Assembly: GCF_000338875.1 (NCBI RefSeq)
Contig: NZ_AOMO01000020.1
Coordinates: 1 to 55,635 of the forward strand
Reading direction: 5' to 3'
Length of the DNA stretch: 55,635 nt
From: Vibrio mimicus CAIM 602
GTDB taxonomy: Bacteria > Pseudomonadota > Gammaproteobacteria > Enterobacterales > Vibrionaceae
The position numbers and the translations under genes were made by a program. The notes under the pieces were generated by a model. The model was not told the origin of the DNA. It searched no databases and saw only the letters and a list, made by a program, of their open reading frames with translations. Positions 16,153 through 25,035 of this stretch are shown one piece after another; positions within the stretch are counted from its first letter, which is position 1, and each line of letters opens with the position of its first letter.

Positions 16153-18030
16153 ATGTCTGCCTATCAAGAGCAATATCAATGGTCGAAAGAGCAGCCCGAA
16201 GCCTTCTGGCGTAAACAAGCGCAGCAGATCGACTGGTTTCAACCGCCGCAAACTATTTTGGCCAATGACGAGCACGGTATTGAGCGCTGGTTTCCTGATG
16301 GCGTGCTCAATACCTGTTGGTTAGCACTCGATTATCACTGTGAACAAGGCCGTGGCGATCACACTGCGCTGATTTACGATTCTCCCGTGACGGGCAAAAA
16401 GCAGCGCTACAGCTACTCGGCACTGCGTGACAGTGTGGCGAAAATTGCCGGTATGCTGGCTGCGCAGGGGGTAAGCAAAGGTGATCGCGTTATCATCTAC
16501 ATGCCGATGATCCCAGAAGCGGCCATGGCGATGCTAGCTTGTGCGCGCTTGGGCGCCATTCACTCGGTCGTGTTTGGTGGCTTCGCACCGAATGAGCTGG
16601 CAGTGCGGATTGAAGATGCGGAGCCGAAAGTGATCATGACCGCCTCGTGTGGCGTGGAAATCAATAAGGTGATTCCCTACAAGCCAATGGTCGATAAAGC
16701 CATTATGGATAGCCGCTGGAAACCCGAAAAAGTCTTGGTTTATCAGCGCAGCGAATGTCGCGCTGAGCTCACTCATGCACGTGATTTGGAATGGAACACG
16801 GTCGTGCAATCGGCCACGCCACACGGTTGCGTGCCTGTGTTAGCCACCGATCCGCTGTATATCCTCTACACCTCAGGCACCACTGGCAAACCGAAAGGGG
16901 TAGTGCGGGATAATGGCGGCCATGCGGTCGCGCTCAAGTATTCAATGCAGATCATCTACAACATGCCGCAAGACGGGGTGTTTTGGGCGGCTTCGGATGT
17001 GGGTTGGGTAGTGGGTCATTCCTACATCGTGTATGCGCCGCTGCTCCATGGCTGCACCACCATTTTGTATGAAGGCAAACCGGTACGTACACCCGATCCC
17101 GGCGCGTTTTGGCGAGTGTGTCAGGAGTATCAAGTGACTGTGCTGTTTTCTGCACCGACTGCGTTTCGTGCCATCAAAAAAGAAGATCCCGATGGTGAGT
17201 ATTTAAAACAGTACGATTTGTCGGCGTTAACCACCATTTTTATGGCCGGAGAGCGGCTTGACCCACCGACCTTGGAATGGGTACAAGCCAAAACTTGCAA
17301 GCCAGTGATCGATCACTGGTGGCAAACCGAAACAGGTTGGGCGATTGCCGGAAACCCAACGGGGCTAGAGCTGATGCCAGTCAAAGCAGGCTCGGCAACC
17401 AAACCGATTCCCGGTTATCAGGTTGAGATTCTCAATGAATTAGGCGAAAACATGCCCGCCAATCAGCAAGGTTTTGTGGCACTGAAAAGGCCACTACCAC
17501 CAAGCTGCTTGCCTACCGTGTGGCGTAACCATGACCGTTTTGAGTCGGGCTATTTGGCACAATTTCCTGGTTACTATGTGTCGGGCGATGGCGGCTATCT
17601 CGATGAAGAAGGGTATCTCTTCATCATGGGTCGTATTGATGATGTGATAAACGTCGCGGGTCATCGACTATCGACGGGCGAGATGGAAGAGATCGTCGGC
17701 GCACACCCAGCTGTCGCGGAATGCGCAGTGATTGGCATTCATGATGAGCTGAAAGGGCAGTTGCCACTGGGTTTAGTGGTGCTGAAAGATGGGGTGAAGA
17801 TTGATGCGCAAACGTTGGAATCTGAGTTGGTGGCCAGCGTGCGAAATCAGATAGGTGCGGTGGCCTGCTTCAAACATGCCATGGTGGTGGAGCGCTTACC
17901 GAAAACGCGATCAGGCAAAATTCTGCGCCGTATCATCCGTCAAATTGCTGATGGCGAGAGTTACACCATCCCTTCTACGATTGATGATCCAATGAGTCTG
18001 AATGAACTGGAAAAAGTGTTTCAACACTGA
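16153..18030 (+). CDS. prpE: Propionate-CoA ligase PrpE
   Basis: 625-residue AMP-forming acyl-CoA synthetase that activates propionate to propionyl-CoA, feeding PrpC. I use the ATG giving MSAYQEQYQW, with AAGGAG seven bases upstream inside the end of prpF. Motifs: P-loop YTSGTTGKPKG, the adenylate-binding WWQTETGW, YVSGDGGYLDEEGYLFIMGR, and the C-terminal lysine motif KTRSGKILRR (the regulatory acetylation lysine). Closest relatives would be PrpE; acetyl-CoA synthetase is the main alternative, excluded here mainly by context and the VFGGF/PRP-operon position. Confidence 0.93.
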   Translation: MSAYQEQYQWSKEQPEAFWRKQAQQIDWFQPPQTILANDEHGIERWFPDGVLNTCWLALDYHCEQGRGDHTALIYDSPVTGKKQRYSYSALRDSVAKIAGMLAAQGVSKGDRVIIYMPMIPEAAMAMLACARLGAIHSVVFGGFAPNELAVRIEDAEPKVIMTASCGVEINKVIPYKPMVDKAIMDSRWKPEKVLVYQRSECRAELTHARDLEWNTVVQSATPHGCVPVLATDPLYILYTSGTTGKPKGVVRDNGGHAVALKYSMQIIYNMPQDGVFWAASDVGWVVGHSYIVYAPLLHGCTTILYEGKPVRTPDPGAFWRVCQEYQVTVLFSAPTAFRAIKKEDPDGEYLKQYDLSALTTIFMAGERLDPPTLEWVQAKTCKPVIDHWWQTETGWAIAGNPTGLELMPVKAGSATKPIPGYQVEILNELGENMPANQQGFVALKRPLPPSCLPTVWRNHDRFESGYLAQFPGYYVSGDGGYLDEEGYLFIMGRIDDVINVAGHRLSTGEMEEIVGAHPAVAECAVIGIHDELKGQLPLGLVVLKDGVKIDAQTLESELVASVRNQIGAVACFKHAMVVERLPKTRSGKILRRIIRQIADGESYTIPSTIDDPMSLNELEKVFQH

Positions 18031-18051
18031 TTTCGTATGCTAACACTGAGA

Positions 18052-18076
18052 AAGTGCTCCTATTGGGGCACTTTTT
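18052..18076 (+). terminator. Rho-independent terminator of the prp operon
   Basis: AAGTGCTCC-TATT-GGGGCACTT with one G-U pair, followed by TTTTT ending at 18076. It lies 22 bases after the prpE stop. Confidence 0.88.
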
Positions 18077-18203
18077 AGTTACCCATCTCATGTATGTGAC
18101 AAAGATAACAACCTGATTGCACAAAATCCCTACAGTCAAAGCTGATTTTTTTCCGCACTTCCTATACAATTTCGCCCCACTATAAATTGATAATAATCAC
18201 AAA

Positions 18204-18680
18204 ATGATCAACTTCTCACTCTCGGCGGCAAGCAGTGCAGACTTAGAGCAACTCAATCAGTTGATGTTTCAGTTGCATGATGAGCACCATCAGCAGTGCC
18301 CTGAACATTTCAAAACCGCGGAAGAGATTGAGCAAGAGAAAAGTATCGCTCGTTATTTGGATGATCCAGAATGCTTAGTGTATGTGGCTAAGCAGCAAGA
18401 TCAGGTGGTGGGTTTTATTACTGGTCATTTTTGTGAGCTGGTTTCGACCGTTAGTCAGGCGGTTGCGATGGGCAGTGTCGATGAACTCTATGTGGTTCCG
18501 GCATTTCGTGGACAAGGGATTGCCAGCCAGCTATGTCAAAAATTAGAGCAGGTTTTCAAAGACTATGGGGTGAAACAGATGTTTGTTGAAGTATGGGACT
18601 TTAACCGCTCTGCCCAAGACTTTTATCAGGATTCTGGATTCGTTCAGCATATTCACTGGTTACGTAAGCCGCTTGTTTAA
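18204..18680 (+). CDS. GNAT-family N-acetyltransferase
   Basis: 158-residue GNAT protein. The acetyl-CoA loop is visible as VVPAFRGQGIASQLCQKLE (about residues 97-115), with beta-strands before it (VDELYV) and the C-terminal WDFNRSAQDFYQDSGF typical of the family. The substrate is unknown; GNAT enzymes acetylate amines of antibiotics, polyamines or protein N-termini. No strong ribosome binding site precedes the ATG. It is followed within about 30 bases by the NUDIX-PAP2 gene, so the two may be co-transcribed. Confidence 0.85.
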   Translation: MINFSLSAASSADLEQLNQLMFQLHDEHHQQCPEHFKTAEEIEQEKSIARYLDDPECLVYVAKQQDQVVGFITGHFCELVSTVSQAVAMGSVDELYVVPAFRGQGIASQLCQKLEQVFKDYGVKQMFVEVWDFNRSAQDFYQDSGFVQHIHWLRKPLV

Positions 18681-18711
18681 GTCAGTTCGTTTTTTAAAAG
18701 GAAACAGTACC

Positions 18712-20160
18712 TTGTTGGCACATGTTCGAGCACTCTTGTTGGTGTTGGGTTTCACCTTCTGTTTAGGGATCTCTTTTTCGGCGTTGTCCAGCCAAGAAGA
18801 GGATTCTGCTTATCGCGGCGCATTATGTTTGATTCGTGCCGATAACAAATTGGTGATGACGAAAGAGGTACTCACCGGAAAGCTTTCACTCCCCGGCGGC
18901 ACTATTGAAGCGCGTGAAACGCCACAAATGGCGGCTCAACGTGAAACATGGCAAGAGACAGGAATGGTTGTATCCGTTGGTCGTCTGCTCGGTCACACCG
19001 CTACTGCTTTGGTGTATGAATGCATCAGCGAATCACAAGTTATTGCGTACTCGTACCAAAATGGCTTAGGTGGCTATGAGCTGCCAATTTGGTTTGCACC
19101 GGATTACGGGGTAGAAACTGTCTCTGCGATGCTGGTTACGCCAAGTTATATTAAGGCGGCACAGTATCGTTATGCGGAGCAGTGGAACGCCATAAACGAC
19201 ATGTTCAAATCGAGTGCTGATCAATCGGTTGACTATGTGGCTGAGCTACACAAGGCAGCACCCAAGTTTCAGCAGATGGAATTAGAGTGGCTCAACCAGT
19301 TGCAACATGCTTTCGCCCAAGTGCAAAAGAGCATGCCGTGGCTGCAACATCTGATCTTAACTGGGATGATTTTTAATCTTCCTGTGATGGGTTTAGTGCT
19401 GTTTCCGCTCATTTATTGGCAGTTTGGCAAGCCATATTGCTACAAAATTATGTTTGCGATGACGGTGACGTCACTGCTTTGTTTGGTTGCCCAGCAAGGC
19501 TTTGCTTTACCAAGGCCACATGTTTACCAGCCGGGATTAGAGCTATTCCCGAGCTACGGTTTCGCATTTCCTAATTTGCCAGTGGCATTGTGGAGCTGTT
19601 TAGGTGTACTTCTGTGGCATGCGCAACAAGAGTTTACTCATCGTTGGGTAATGCGAGGCTGGACAGGCGTGTTTGTTTGGCTCTCGTTTGCTTCATTCTA
19701 TTCCGGTAGTGCATTTTTAAGTGATATTGCGGCTGGCGCGTTGTTTGGTGCCTTGGTGGCTTGGCACATTATCCGTCTCGACTTGAAACCGGGTGTGAAT
19801 GTACAGAACTTACTCTGTTCTAAGCCGGTTTGGTGGGGGCTGACCATCGCTTGTGCGATCCTCTCCATTATTTGGCCACAGCCTATTTTCACTCAATGGT
19901 TGGCGTTGTTGGTGACGATTTCTGGCTTAGTTACCGTGCTAAAACCTGCATCAGCTCCTCTTTCATTACGGGATGTGCTGTTGATCATCGCTTTACTGTT
20001 GTTAGCGAATGAAGGTATCTCTATGGCGATTGAACTCGTTAGCTACAGTGGATGGTATTCACTGATTGGCGAAACACTTCGCTACCCATTATTAGTTTTG
20101 CTGTTTGTCGCGCTAGTACGTCGTTGCTTAAAAGCACTCGTGGTAAGAACCGCACACTAG
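18712..20160 (+). CDS. NUDIX hydrolase fused to a degenerate PAP2-like membrane domain
   Basis: About 482 residues from a TTG start at 18712 (AAAAGG ten bases upstream); the open frame extends back into the GNAT gene but no better start is apparent. Layout: N-terminal signal-anchor helix (ALLLVLGFTFCLGISFSALS); NUDIX domain with box GGTIEARETPQMAAQRETW followed by QETGM, close to consensus except Q for one glutamate; then a six-helix PAP2-like membrane domain. In that domain the phosphatase residues are replaced: K to Q in QQGFALPRP, PSGH to PNLP, and R and H of the last motif to S and A in YSGSAFLSD. The NUDIX part would face the periplasm if the first helix is an anchor or signal. The ligand or substrate is unknown. 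Confidence 0.75.
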   Translation: MLAHVRALLLVLGFTFCLGISFSALSSQEEDSAYRGALCLIRADNKLVMTKEVLTGKLSLPGGTIEARETPQMAAQRETWQETGMVVSVGRLLGHTATALVYECISESQVIAYSYQNGLGGYELPIWFAPDYGVETVSAMLVTPSYIKAAQYRYAEQWNAINDMFKSSADQSVDYVAELHKAAPKFQQMELEWLNQLQHAFAQVQKSMPWLQHLILTGMIFNLPVMGLVLFPLIYWQFGKPYCYKIMFAMTVTSLLCLVAQQGFALPRPHVYQPGLELFPSYGFAFPNLPVALWSCLGVLLWHAQQEFTHRWVMRGWTGVFVWLSFASFYSGSAFLSDIAAGALFGALVAWHIIRLDLKPGVNVQNLLCSKPVWWGLTIACAILSIIWPQPIFTQWLALLVTISGLVTVLKPASAPLSLRDVLLIIALLLLANEGISMAIELVSYSGWYSLIGETLRYPLLVLLFVALVRRCLKALVVRTAH

Positions 20161-20180
20161 AAATCTGTTTTAAAGAGATA

Positions 20181-20212
20181 AAAAAACCGGAAGCCATGAG
20201 CTTCCGGTTTGC
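20181..20212. terminator. Bidirectional terminator between the NUDIX-PAP2 gene and the peptidase gene
   Basis: AAACCGGAAG-(C-CATGA-G)-CTTCCGGTTT flanked by A6 on the left; it serves the minus-strand peptidase gene best and may also stop plus-strand transcription. Confidence 0.8.
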
Positions 20213-20235
20213 ATTTAGTTCGGATTCAGAACGGT

Positions 20236-21342
20236 TTAGGCGGTTGTGTACGCGCAAACGAATTCTGCAATTTTTACCATGTCGGCAATCGCAATGTATT
20301 CTTCAGTGGTGTGGACTTTGGCCATGCCGGTTGACAGGTTTACCGTGGTTAACCCTTTAGCATTGAAGTTGTTGGCATCGCTGCCGCCGCCGCTGAGCTT
20401 GGTTTTTGGCTCAACGCCAATCGCTTCGAAACTCGCTTTAATCGCTTGGATGTGCGCGTTATCTTCTTCCAACTTGAATGCGTTATAAGCGCGAGTGGAT
20501 TCAATCTCTACTTGTGCACCATGCTTCTCCGCTGCGCGCTCAAAAGTTTCGATCATGTGCTGAACTTGGGCTTCTAACTTAGCATCGTTGAGTGAACGAG
20601 CTTCCGCCACAATTTTCAGCTCAGGCATCACAATGTTAGTCGCTTGACCACCTTGTACGATACCGATGTTGGCCGTGGTTTCTTCGTCAATACGCAGCAG
20701 TTTCATTTGAGTGATCGCATCCGCTGCCACAGAAATCGCGCTGATCCCATCTTCCGGAACTAAACCCGCGTGTGCCGGTTTACCTTTGATCATCGCAACG
20801 ATTTTTTGTTGGCCCGGCGCTGCGCGAACGATAGTGCCGATCGGGCCGCCTGTGTCGAGAACAATCGCTTTTTGTGCTTGCACTTTGCTCATGTCGAAGT
20901 GCTCAGAGCCTTTCAGGCCGCCTTCTTCATGCACAGTGAAGGCGATCTCAATGGTTTTATGCGCTTGCTGACTGTCACGCAATACCCGTACTGCTTCGAG
21001 AACCGCTGCAATGCCTGATTTGTCATCACCACCTAAGATGGTGTTGCCTTTGGAACGGATAATGCCATCTTCAATCACTGGCTCGATACTATTGCCCGGT
21101 TTTACCGTGTCCATATGGCAGCTAAATAGAATGCTATCGTTCAACGTGCCATCAAGACGGGCATATAGGTTAAAACCGTTCGACACATCCGCCGGAACAG
21201 GCAGTTTTTGGACGGAGAAACCGAGTTCACCCAGCTGTTCAGCTAGGGTTTCAGCAATCTGCTTTTCATTACCAGATTCGCTATCGATTTGGATCAGTTG
21301 CAGGAAATGGTCAACAAGACGTTGGGTATTAATCAGGCTCAT
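20236..21342 (-). CDS. PepT-like M20 metallopeptidase
   Basis: 368-residue cytoplasmic zinc aminopeptidase of the M20 family (PepT-like, TIGR01883 type). Metal and catalytic motifs: SCHMDTVKPG (first zinc ligand and catalytic aspartate), ILGGDDKSGIAAVLE (bridging aspartate), HEEGGLKGSEHFD (catalytic glutamate and ligand), VLDTGGPIG, and the late histidine in LSGGGSDANNFNAKGL region. It probably trims tripeptides or similar small peptides. AGAGG lies seven bases before the ATG. Monocistronic, with its own terminator. Shorter than classical E. coli PepT (408), so I leave the symbol blank. Confidence 0.88.
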   Translation of the reverse strand: MSLINTQRLVDHFLQLIQIDSESGNEKQIAETLAEQLGELGFSVQKLPVPADVSNGFNLYARLDGTLNDSILFSCHMDTVKPGNSIEPVIEDGIIRSKGNTILGGDDKSGIAAVLEAVRVLRDSQQAHKTIEIAFTVHEEGGLKGSEHFDMSKVQAQKAIVLDTGGPIGTIVRAAPGQQKIVAMIKGKPAHAGLVPEDGISAISVAADAITQMKLLRIDEETTANIGIVQGGQATNIVMPELKIVAEARSLNDAKLEAQVQHMIETFERAAEKHGAQVEIESTRAYNAFKLEEDNAHIQAIKASFEAIGVEPKTKLSGGGSDANNFNAKGLTTVNLSTGMAKVHTTEEYIAIADMVKIAEFVCAYTTA

Positions 21343-21529
21343 AGGAATACCTCTTTGAGAACAGAGGCAGTCACCATGCCTGCAATCGAGTTCACAGAAG
21401 ATGCGTTAAATCAAAAAAAGGCCGAAAAAGGGTGGGGAATACGTGCTTGAGTGAAGTAACCCTCACTTTGGTGAATTGAGACGCTGGATTAAGCCTTAGT
21501 ACGAATTGCGAGTAACAATATTATTACAT

Positions 21530-21547
21530 TGTAAGCTGGACTTTACT
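21530..21547. promoter_or_regulatory. TyrR-like box 1 upstream of hpd
   Basis: TGTAAG-CTGGAC-TTTACT fits the TyrR strong-box form TGTAAA-N6-TTTACA with two mismatches. It is about 255 bases upstream of hpd. TyrR controls aromatic amino acid genes, in keeping with the operon downstream. Confidence 0.5.
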
Positions 21548-21681
21548 CTAATGATTAATGAGTCCTTGAGAGTGAACATAAATAGATATTTTTAACTATT
21601 TGTTAGTATTCATAAGCTTGTGGTTTGTTTTTGTACAAGATGGTTCGATTGATTTGTGGTTTTAAACGGGTGTGTTAGAAA

Positions 21682-21699
21682 TGTAATTATTTTGTTACT
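21682..21699. promoter_or_regulatory. TyrR-like box 2 upstream of hpd
   Basis: TGTAAT-TATTTT-GTTACT, a weaker match to TGTAAA-N6-TTTACA, about 100 bases before the hpd start and thus near its promoter. A weak box downstream of a strong one is a common TyrR arrangement. Confidence 0.4.
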
Positions 21700-21799
21700 T
21701 TTAACTAAGGGAGACTCATCTAACCCACTTTACGGATTGGGATTTTCTTTATTCAGCATTTCAGCCATGGTTTAAACAATCACACTCACCAAGGAAACG

Positions 21800-22876
21800 A
21801 TGATGATGGATAGCTTAAACCCATTAGGTACAGATGGATTTGAATTTGTGGAATATACCGCCGCGGATCAACAGGGTATTGAAAGCCTCAAACAACTGTT
21901 TACTTCTCTGGGCTTTGCCGAAATTGCGAAACACCGTTCTAAGGAAGCTTGGTTATATCGCCAAGGCGACATCAATTTTATTGTGAATGCTCAACCACGC
22001 AGCCAAGCTGAAGCGTTTGCCAAAGAGCATGGTCCTTCTGTCTGCGGGATGGCCTTTCGCGTGAAAGATGCGGCCGCCGCGCTCAAACATGCTCTGGCTA
22101 ATGGTGCGGTTGAATACAAAACCGAGATTGGGCCTATGGAGTTGAGCATTCCAGCGGTGATGGGTATTGGTGACAGCTTGCTCTACTTCGTGGATCGCTA
22201 TGGTGATCACAGCATCTATGATGTCGATTTTCATTTTTACCCTGACAGCGAAGAACGCCTAGCGAAAGCGCAAGTGGGGCTGTACGAAATTGACCACCTC
22301 ACTCACAACGTGAAGCGCGGCAATATGAACCAGTGGGCAGGTTTTTATGAGCGCATTGGTAACTTCCGTGAAATCCGCTACTTTGATATCGAAGGCAAAT
22401 TAACCGGTTTGGTGAGCCGAGCCATGACAGCACCATGCGGCAAAATCCGTATTCCGATCAACGAGTCTTCTGACGATAAATCGCAAATCGAAGAGTTTAT
22501 TCGTGAATACAAAGGTGAAGGGATCCAGCATATCGCTCTCAGCACGGATGATATTTATCACACAGTGAAAACCTTGCGTGAACGCGGTATGGATTTTATG
22601 CCGACTCCAGATACCTATTACGACAAGGTGAATCAGCGGGTGGTTGGACATCAAGAAGATGTCGATGCGCTGCGTGAATTGCGCATCTTAATTGATGGCG
22701 CACCGATGAAAGACGGCATTCTGCTGCAAATCTTTACCCAAACCGTGATTGGCCCTGTGTTCTTTGAAATCATTCAGCGTAAAGGAAACCAAGGTTTTGG
22801 TGAGGGCAACTTTAAAGCGCTGTTTGAATCGATTGAAGAAGATCAAATCCGCCGTGGAGTATTGACTGATGCATAA
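21800..22876 (+). CDS. hpd: 4-hydroxyphenylpyruvate dioxygenase
   Basis: 358-residue Fe(II) dioxygenase converting 4-hydroxyphenylpyruvate to homogentisate, the second step of tyrosine breakdown. Two vicinal-oxygen-chelate halves; the iron ligands are visible as H in YEIDHLTHNV, H in GIQHIAL and E in VFFEIIQRKGNQGFGEGNF. Length matches bacterial HPPD. The start has three consecutive ATG codons after AAGGAAACG, so the exact first residue may vary by two. First gene of hpd-hmgA-fahA-maiA; its stop overlaps the next start by eight bases. Confidence 0.96.
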   Translation: MMMDSLNPLGTDGFEFVEYTAADQQGIESLKQLFTSLGFAEIAKHRSKEAWLYRQGDINFIVNAQPRSQAEAFAKEHGPSVCGMAFRVKDAAAALKHALANGAVEYKTEIGPMELSIPAVMGIGDSLLYFVDRYGDHSIYDVDFHFYPDSEERLAKAQVGLYEIDHLTHNVKRGNMNQWAGFYERIGNFREIRYFDIEGKLTGLVSRAMTAPCGKIRIPINESSDDKSQIEEFIREYKGEGIQHIALSTDDIYHTVKTLRERGMDFMPTPDTYYDKVNQRVVGHQEDVDALRELRILIDGAPMKDGILLQIFTQTVIGPVFFEIIQRKGNQGFGEGNFKALFESIEEDQIRRGVLTDA

Positions 22877-24074
22877 ATGGATTACTTTTCCGCATCGTGA
22901 AGGCACCTGTTCAAGGCAGGCGCATGCAGACTTTCCTGAGCACGCTATTTACGAACGTGAAGCGGGGCGTAGCGGCTTTTTCGGCCCAGCGGCACATTTT
23001 CATCATCAACATGCACCCACAGGATGGAGTGAGTGGGAGGGCGAACTACGTCCACGCGCGTTCAACTTCAACCATGTTGAGGGAGTGAATGCTTTATCCC
23101 CTTGGCAAGTGCCTCTTTTACTGCATAACCATGAAGTGAAAGTGCGGATTTGGAAACTGACCCAAGCCATGCCAGCATTGGCACGCAATGCCGATGGCGA
23201 TGAATTGCTGTTTATCCATCAGGGCAAAGCCGATCTCTATTGTGATTATGGCCATTTGACGGTGAGTGAAGGTGATTATGTGTTGATCCCACGCTCCACC
23301 AATTGGCGTTTAGAGCCGATTGAGCCGATGTTTATTCTGATGATTGAAAACACCGATGCAGCGTATTCACTGCCGGAAAAAGGCTTAGTAGGAAATCATG
23401 CAGTGTTTGATCCTGCGGTTCTAGACGTTCCTTCGATCAATGATCAGTTCCGAGCGCAATATTCTGAGCTGCAGACTCAAGTGCAGGTGAAGCGTCACGG
23501 GCAGATCAGCACCATTACATTCCCGTTTAATCCATTGGATGCGGTCGGTTGGCATGGCGATCTTTCTGTGGTGCGCTTGAACTGGCGCGATATTCGCCCG
23601 CTGATGTCGCACCGCTACCATCTTCCGCCTTCGGCACATACTACTTTTGTCGGCCAGGGTTTTGTGGTGTGTACTTTTGTCCCACGCCCGATTGAAAGTG
23701 ATCCCGGCGCACTCAAAGTGCCGTTTTATCACAACAATGATGATTACGATGAAGTGCTGTTTTACCACGCCGGAGATTTTTTCAGCCGCGACAATATTGA
23801 AGCTGGCATGGTGACTTTCCATCCTGCGGGTTTTACTCACGGGCCGCATCCGAAAGCATTCCAAGCAGGGCTGGAGTACCGCAAAAAATTCACTGATGAA
23901 GTGGCGGTGATGATTGATACCCGCCATGCGCTGCACTTTAGCGAAGCGGCGCAGCAAGTCGAAAATCGTCAGTATGTTTACAGTTGGCAGAGTAAAAAGG
24001 AAGTAGGGCGGTATGAAGTTAGCGACCCTGAGAAATGGAACGCGAGATGGTCAGCTTGTGGTGGTCAGCCGTGA
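22869..24074 (+). CDS. hmgA: Homogentisate 1,2-dioxygenase
   Basis: 401-residue cupin-fold iron dioxygenase that opens the homogentisate ring to 4-maleylacetoacetate. It is somewhat shorter than the 430-445 residues of Pseudomonas or mammalian HGO and belongs to the Vibrio/Shewanella branch. Metal-site segments: PFYHNNDDYDEVLFYHAGDF and HPAGFTHGPHPKAF with the histidines and glutamate. Translation is coupled to hpd by an 8-base overlap, and its last 62 bases overlap fahA. In V. cholerae, loss of this enzyme leads to homogentisate build-up and brown pigment; here the frame is intact, so no pigment is expected. Confidence 0.92.
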   Translation: MHKWITFPHREGTCSRQAHADFPEHAIYEREAGRSGFFGPAAHFHHQHAPTGWSEWEGELRPRAFNFNHVEGVNALSPWQVPLLLHNHEVKVRIWKLTQAMPALARNADGDELLFIHQGKADLYCDYGHLTVSEGDYVLIPRSTNWRLEPIEPMFILMIENTDAAYSLPEKGLVGNHAVFDPAVLDVPSINDQFRAQYSELQTQVQVKRHGQISTITFPFNPLDAVGWHGDLSVVRLNWRDIRPLMSHRYHLPPSAHTTFVGQGFVVCTFVPRPIESDPGALKVPFYHNNDDYDEVLFYHAGDFFSRDNIEAGMVTFHPAGFTHGPHPKAFQAGLEYRKKFTDEVAVMIDTRHALHFSEAAQQVENRQYVYSWQSKKEVGRYEVSDPEKWNARWSACGGQP

Positions 24075-25035
24075 TTTGACTTTGTGTGTGGCGGTGCCGG
24101 ATATTGCGGGGACTCTGCAGCAAGCCTTAGATGATTGGCCAACGTTAGTGGACAAACTGCAGGATGTGTATTTTGCGCTGAACGAGCGCACCATTACTGC
24201 CCGTTTGTTCGACCCAGATCTTTGCCTCTCTCCACTGCCGAGAGCTTATCACTGGGCGGATGGCTCTGCTTATGTCAATCATGTCGAACTGGTGCGCAAA
24301 GCGCGTGGCGCAGAAATGCCTGAGAGTTTTTGGACTGATCCTCTGATGTATCAAGGTGGCTCAGATACGTTTTTAGCCCCGCGGGATCCGATCGTGATGG
24401 CTGATGAAGCTTGGGGTATCGATTTTGAAGCGGAAGTGGCGGTGGTGACTTCCGATGTGGCGATGGGAAGTTCAAATCAAGAAGCGGCGCAAGCCATTCG
24501 GCTACTGATGCTGGTCAATGATGTTTCACTGCGAGGGCTGATCCCGAACGAACTCGCTAAAGGGTTTGGCTTCTATCAATCCAAACCTTCTTCTGCATTT
24601 TCACCTGTTGCGGTAACTCCAGATGAGCTTGGTGAGGCGTGGGATGATCAACGACTCGCGCTACCTTTGCGCACTACTTATAACCACGAGTTGTTCGGTT
24701 GCCCCAACGCAGGCGTGGATATGACCTTTTCATTTCCTGAACTGATTGCTCACGCTGCAAAAACTCGTGCGTTGTGTGCAGGGTCGATTATTGGCTCGGG
24801 GACGGTCTCCAATAAACAAGGTATCGATTATGGCAGCGCGATCCGTGAGGGTGGTGTGGGCTATTCCTGTATTGCGGAACTACGGATGATTGAAACGCTG
24901 CGTGACGGAAAACCCAAAACGCCGTTTATGCAGTTTGGTGATACGGTGCGAATTGAGATGCTCAATGAGCAACAACAAAGTGTATTTGGTGCGATTGAAC
25001 AGCGTGTGATGCCGCACCACAAGGAGACAGAATGA
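24013..25035 (+). CDS. fahA: Fumarylacetoacetate hydrolase family protein
   Basis: 340 residues. FAH hydrolyses fumarylacetoacetate to fumarate and acetoacetate, the last step of the pathway. The metal site shows in WGIDFEAEVAVVTSDV and LMLVNDVSLRG; KGFGFYQSKPSSAFSPVAV and GSGTVSNKQG are family signatures. The N-terminus MKLATLRNGTRDGQL is the usual one, so the 62-base overlap with hmgA is real rather than a wrong start. Its stop overlaps the maiA start (ATGA). Confidence 0.94.
   Translation: MKLATLRNGTRDGQLVVVSRDLTLCVAVPDIAGTLQQALDDWPTLVDKLQDVYFALNERTITARLFDPDLCLSPLPRAYHWADGSAYVNHVELVRKARGAEMPESFWTDPLMYQGGSDTFLAPRDPIVMADEAWGIDFEAEVAVVTSDVAMGSSNQEAAQAIRLLMLVNDVSLRGLIPNELAKGFGFYQSKPSSAFSPVAVTPDELGEAWDDQRLALPLRTTYNHELFGCPNAGVDMTFSFPELIAHAAKTRALCAGSIIGSGTVSNKQGIDYGSAIREGGVGYSCIAELRMIETLRDGKPKTPFMQFGDTVRIEMLNEQQQSVFGAIEQRVMPHHKETE

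Larger units (their letters stand above)
21343..21799. other. Long intergenic regulatory region between the peptidase gene and hpd
   Basis: 457 bases without a gene. It contains the divergent promoters, two TyrR-like boxes (listed separately) and a purine-rich AAAAAAAGGCCGAAAAAGGG stretch (21412-21432) of no clear role. Confidence 0.6.

Noticed and set aside
21412..21432. Purine-rich stretch upstream of the peptidase gene as a terminator
   Set aside because: No inverted repeat accompanies it.
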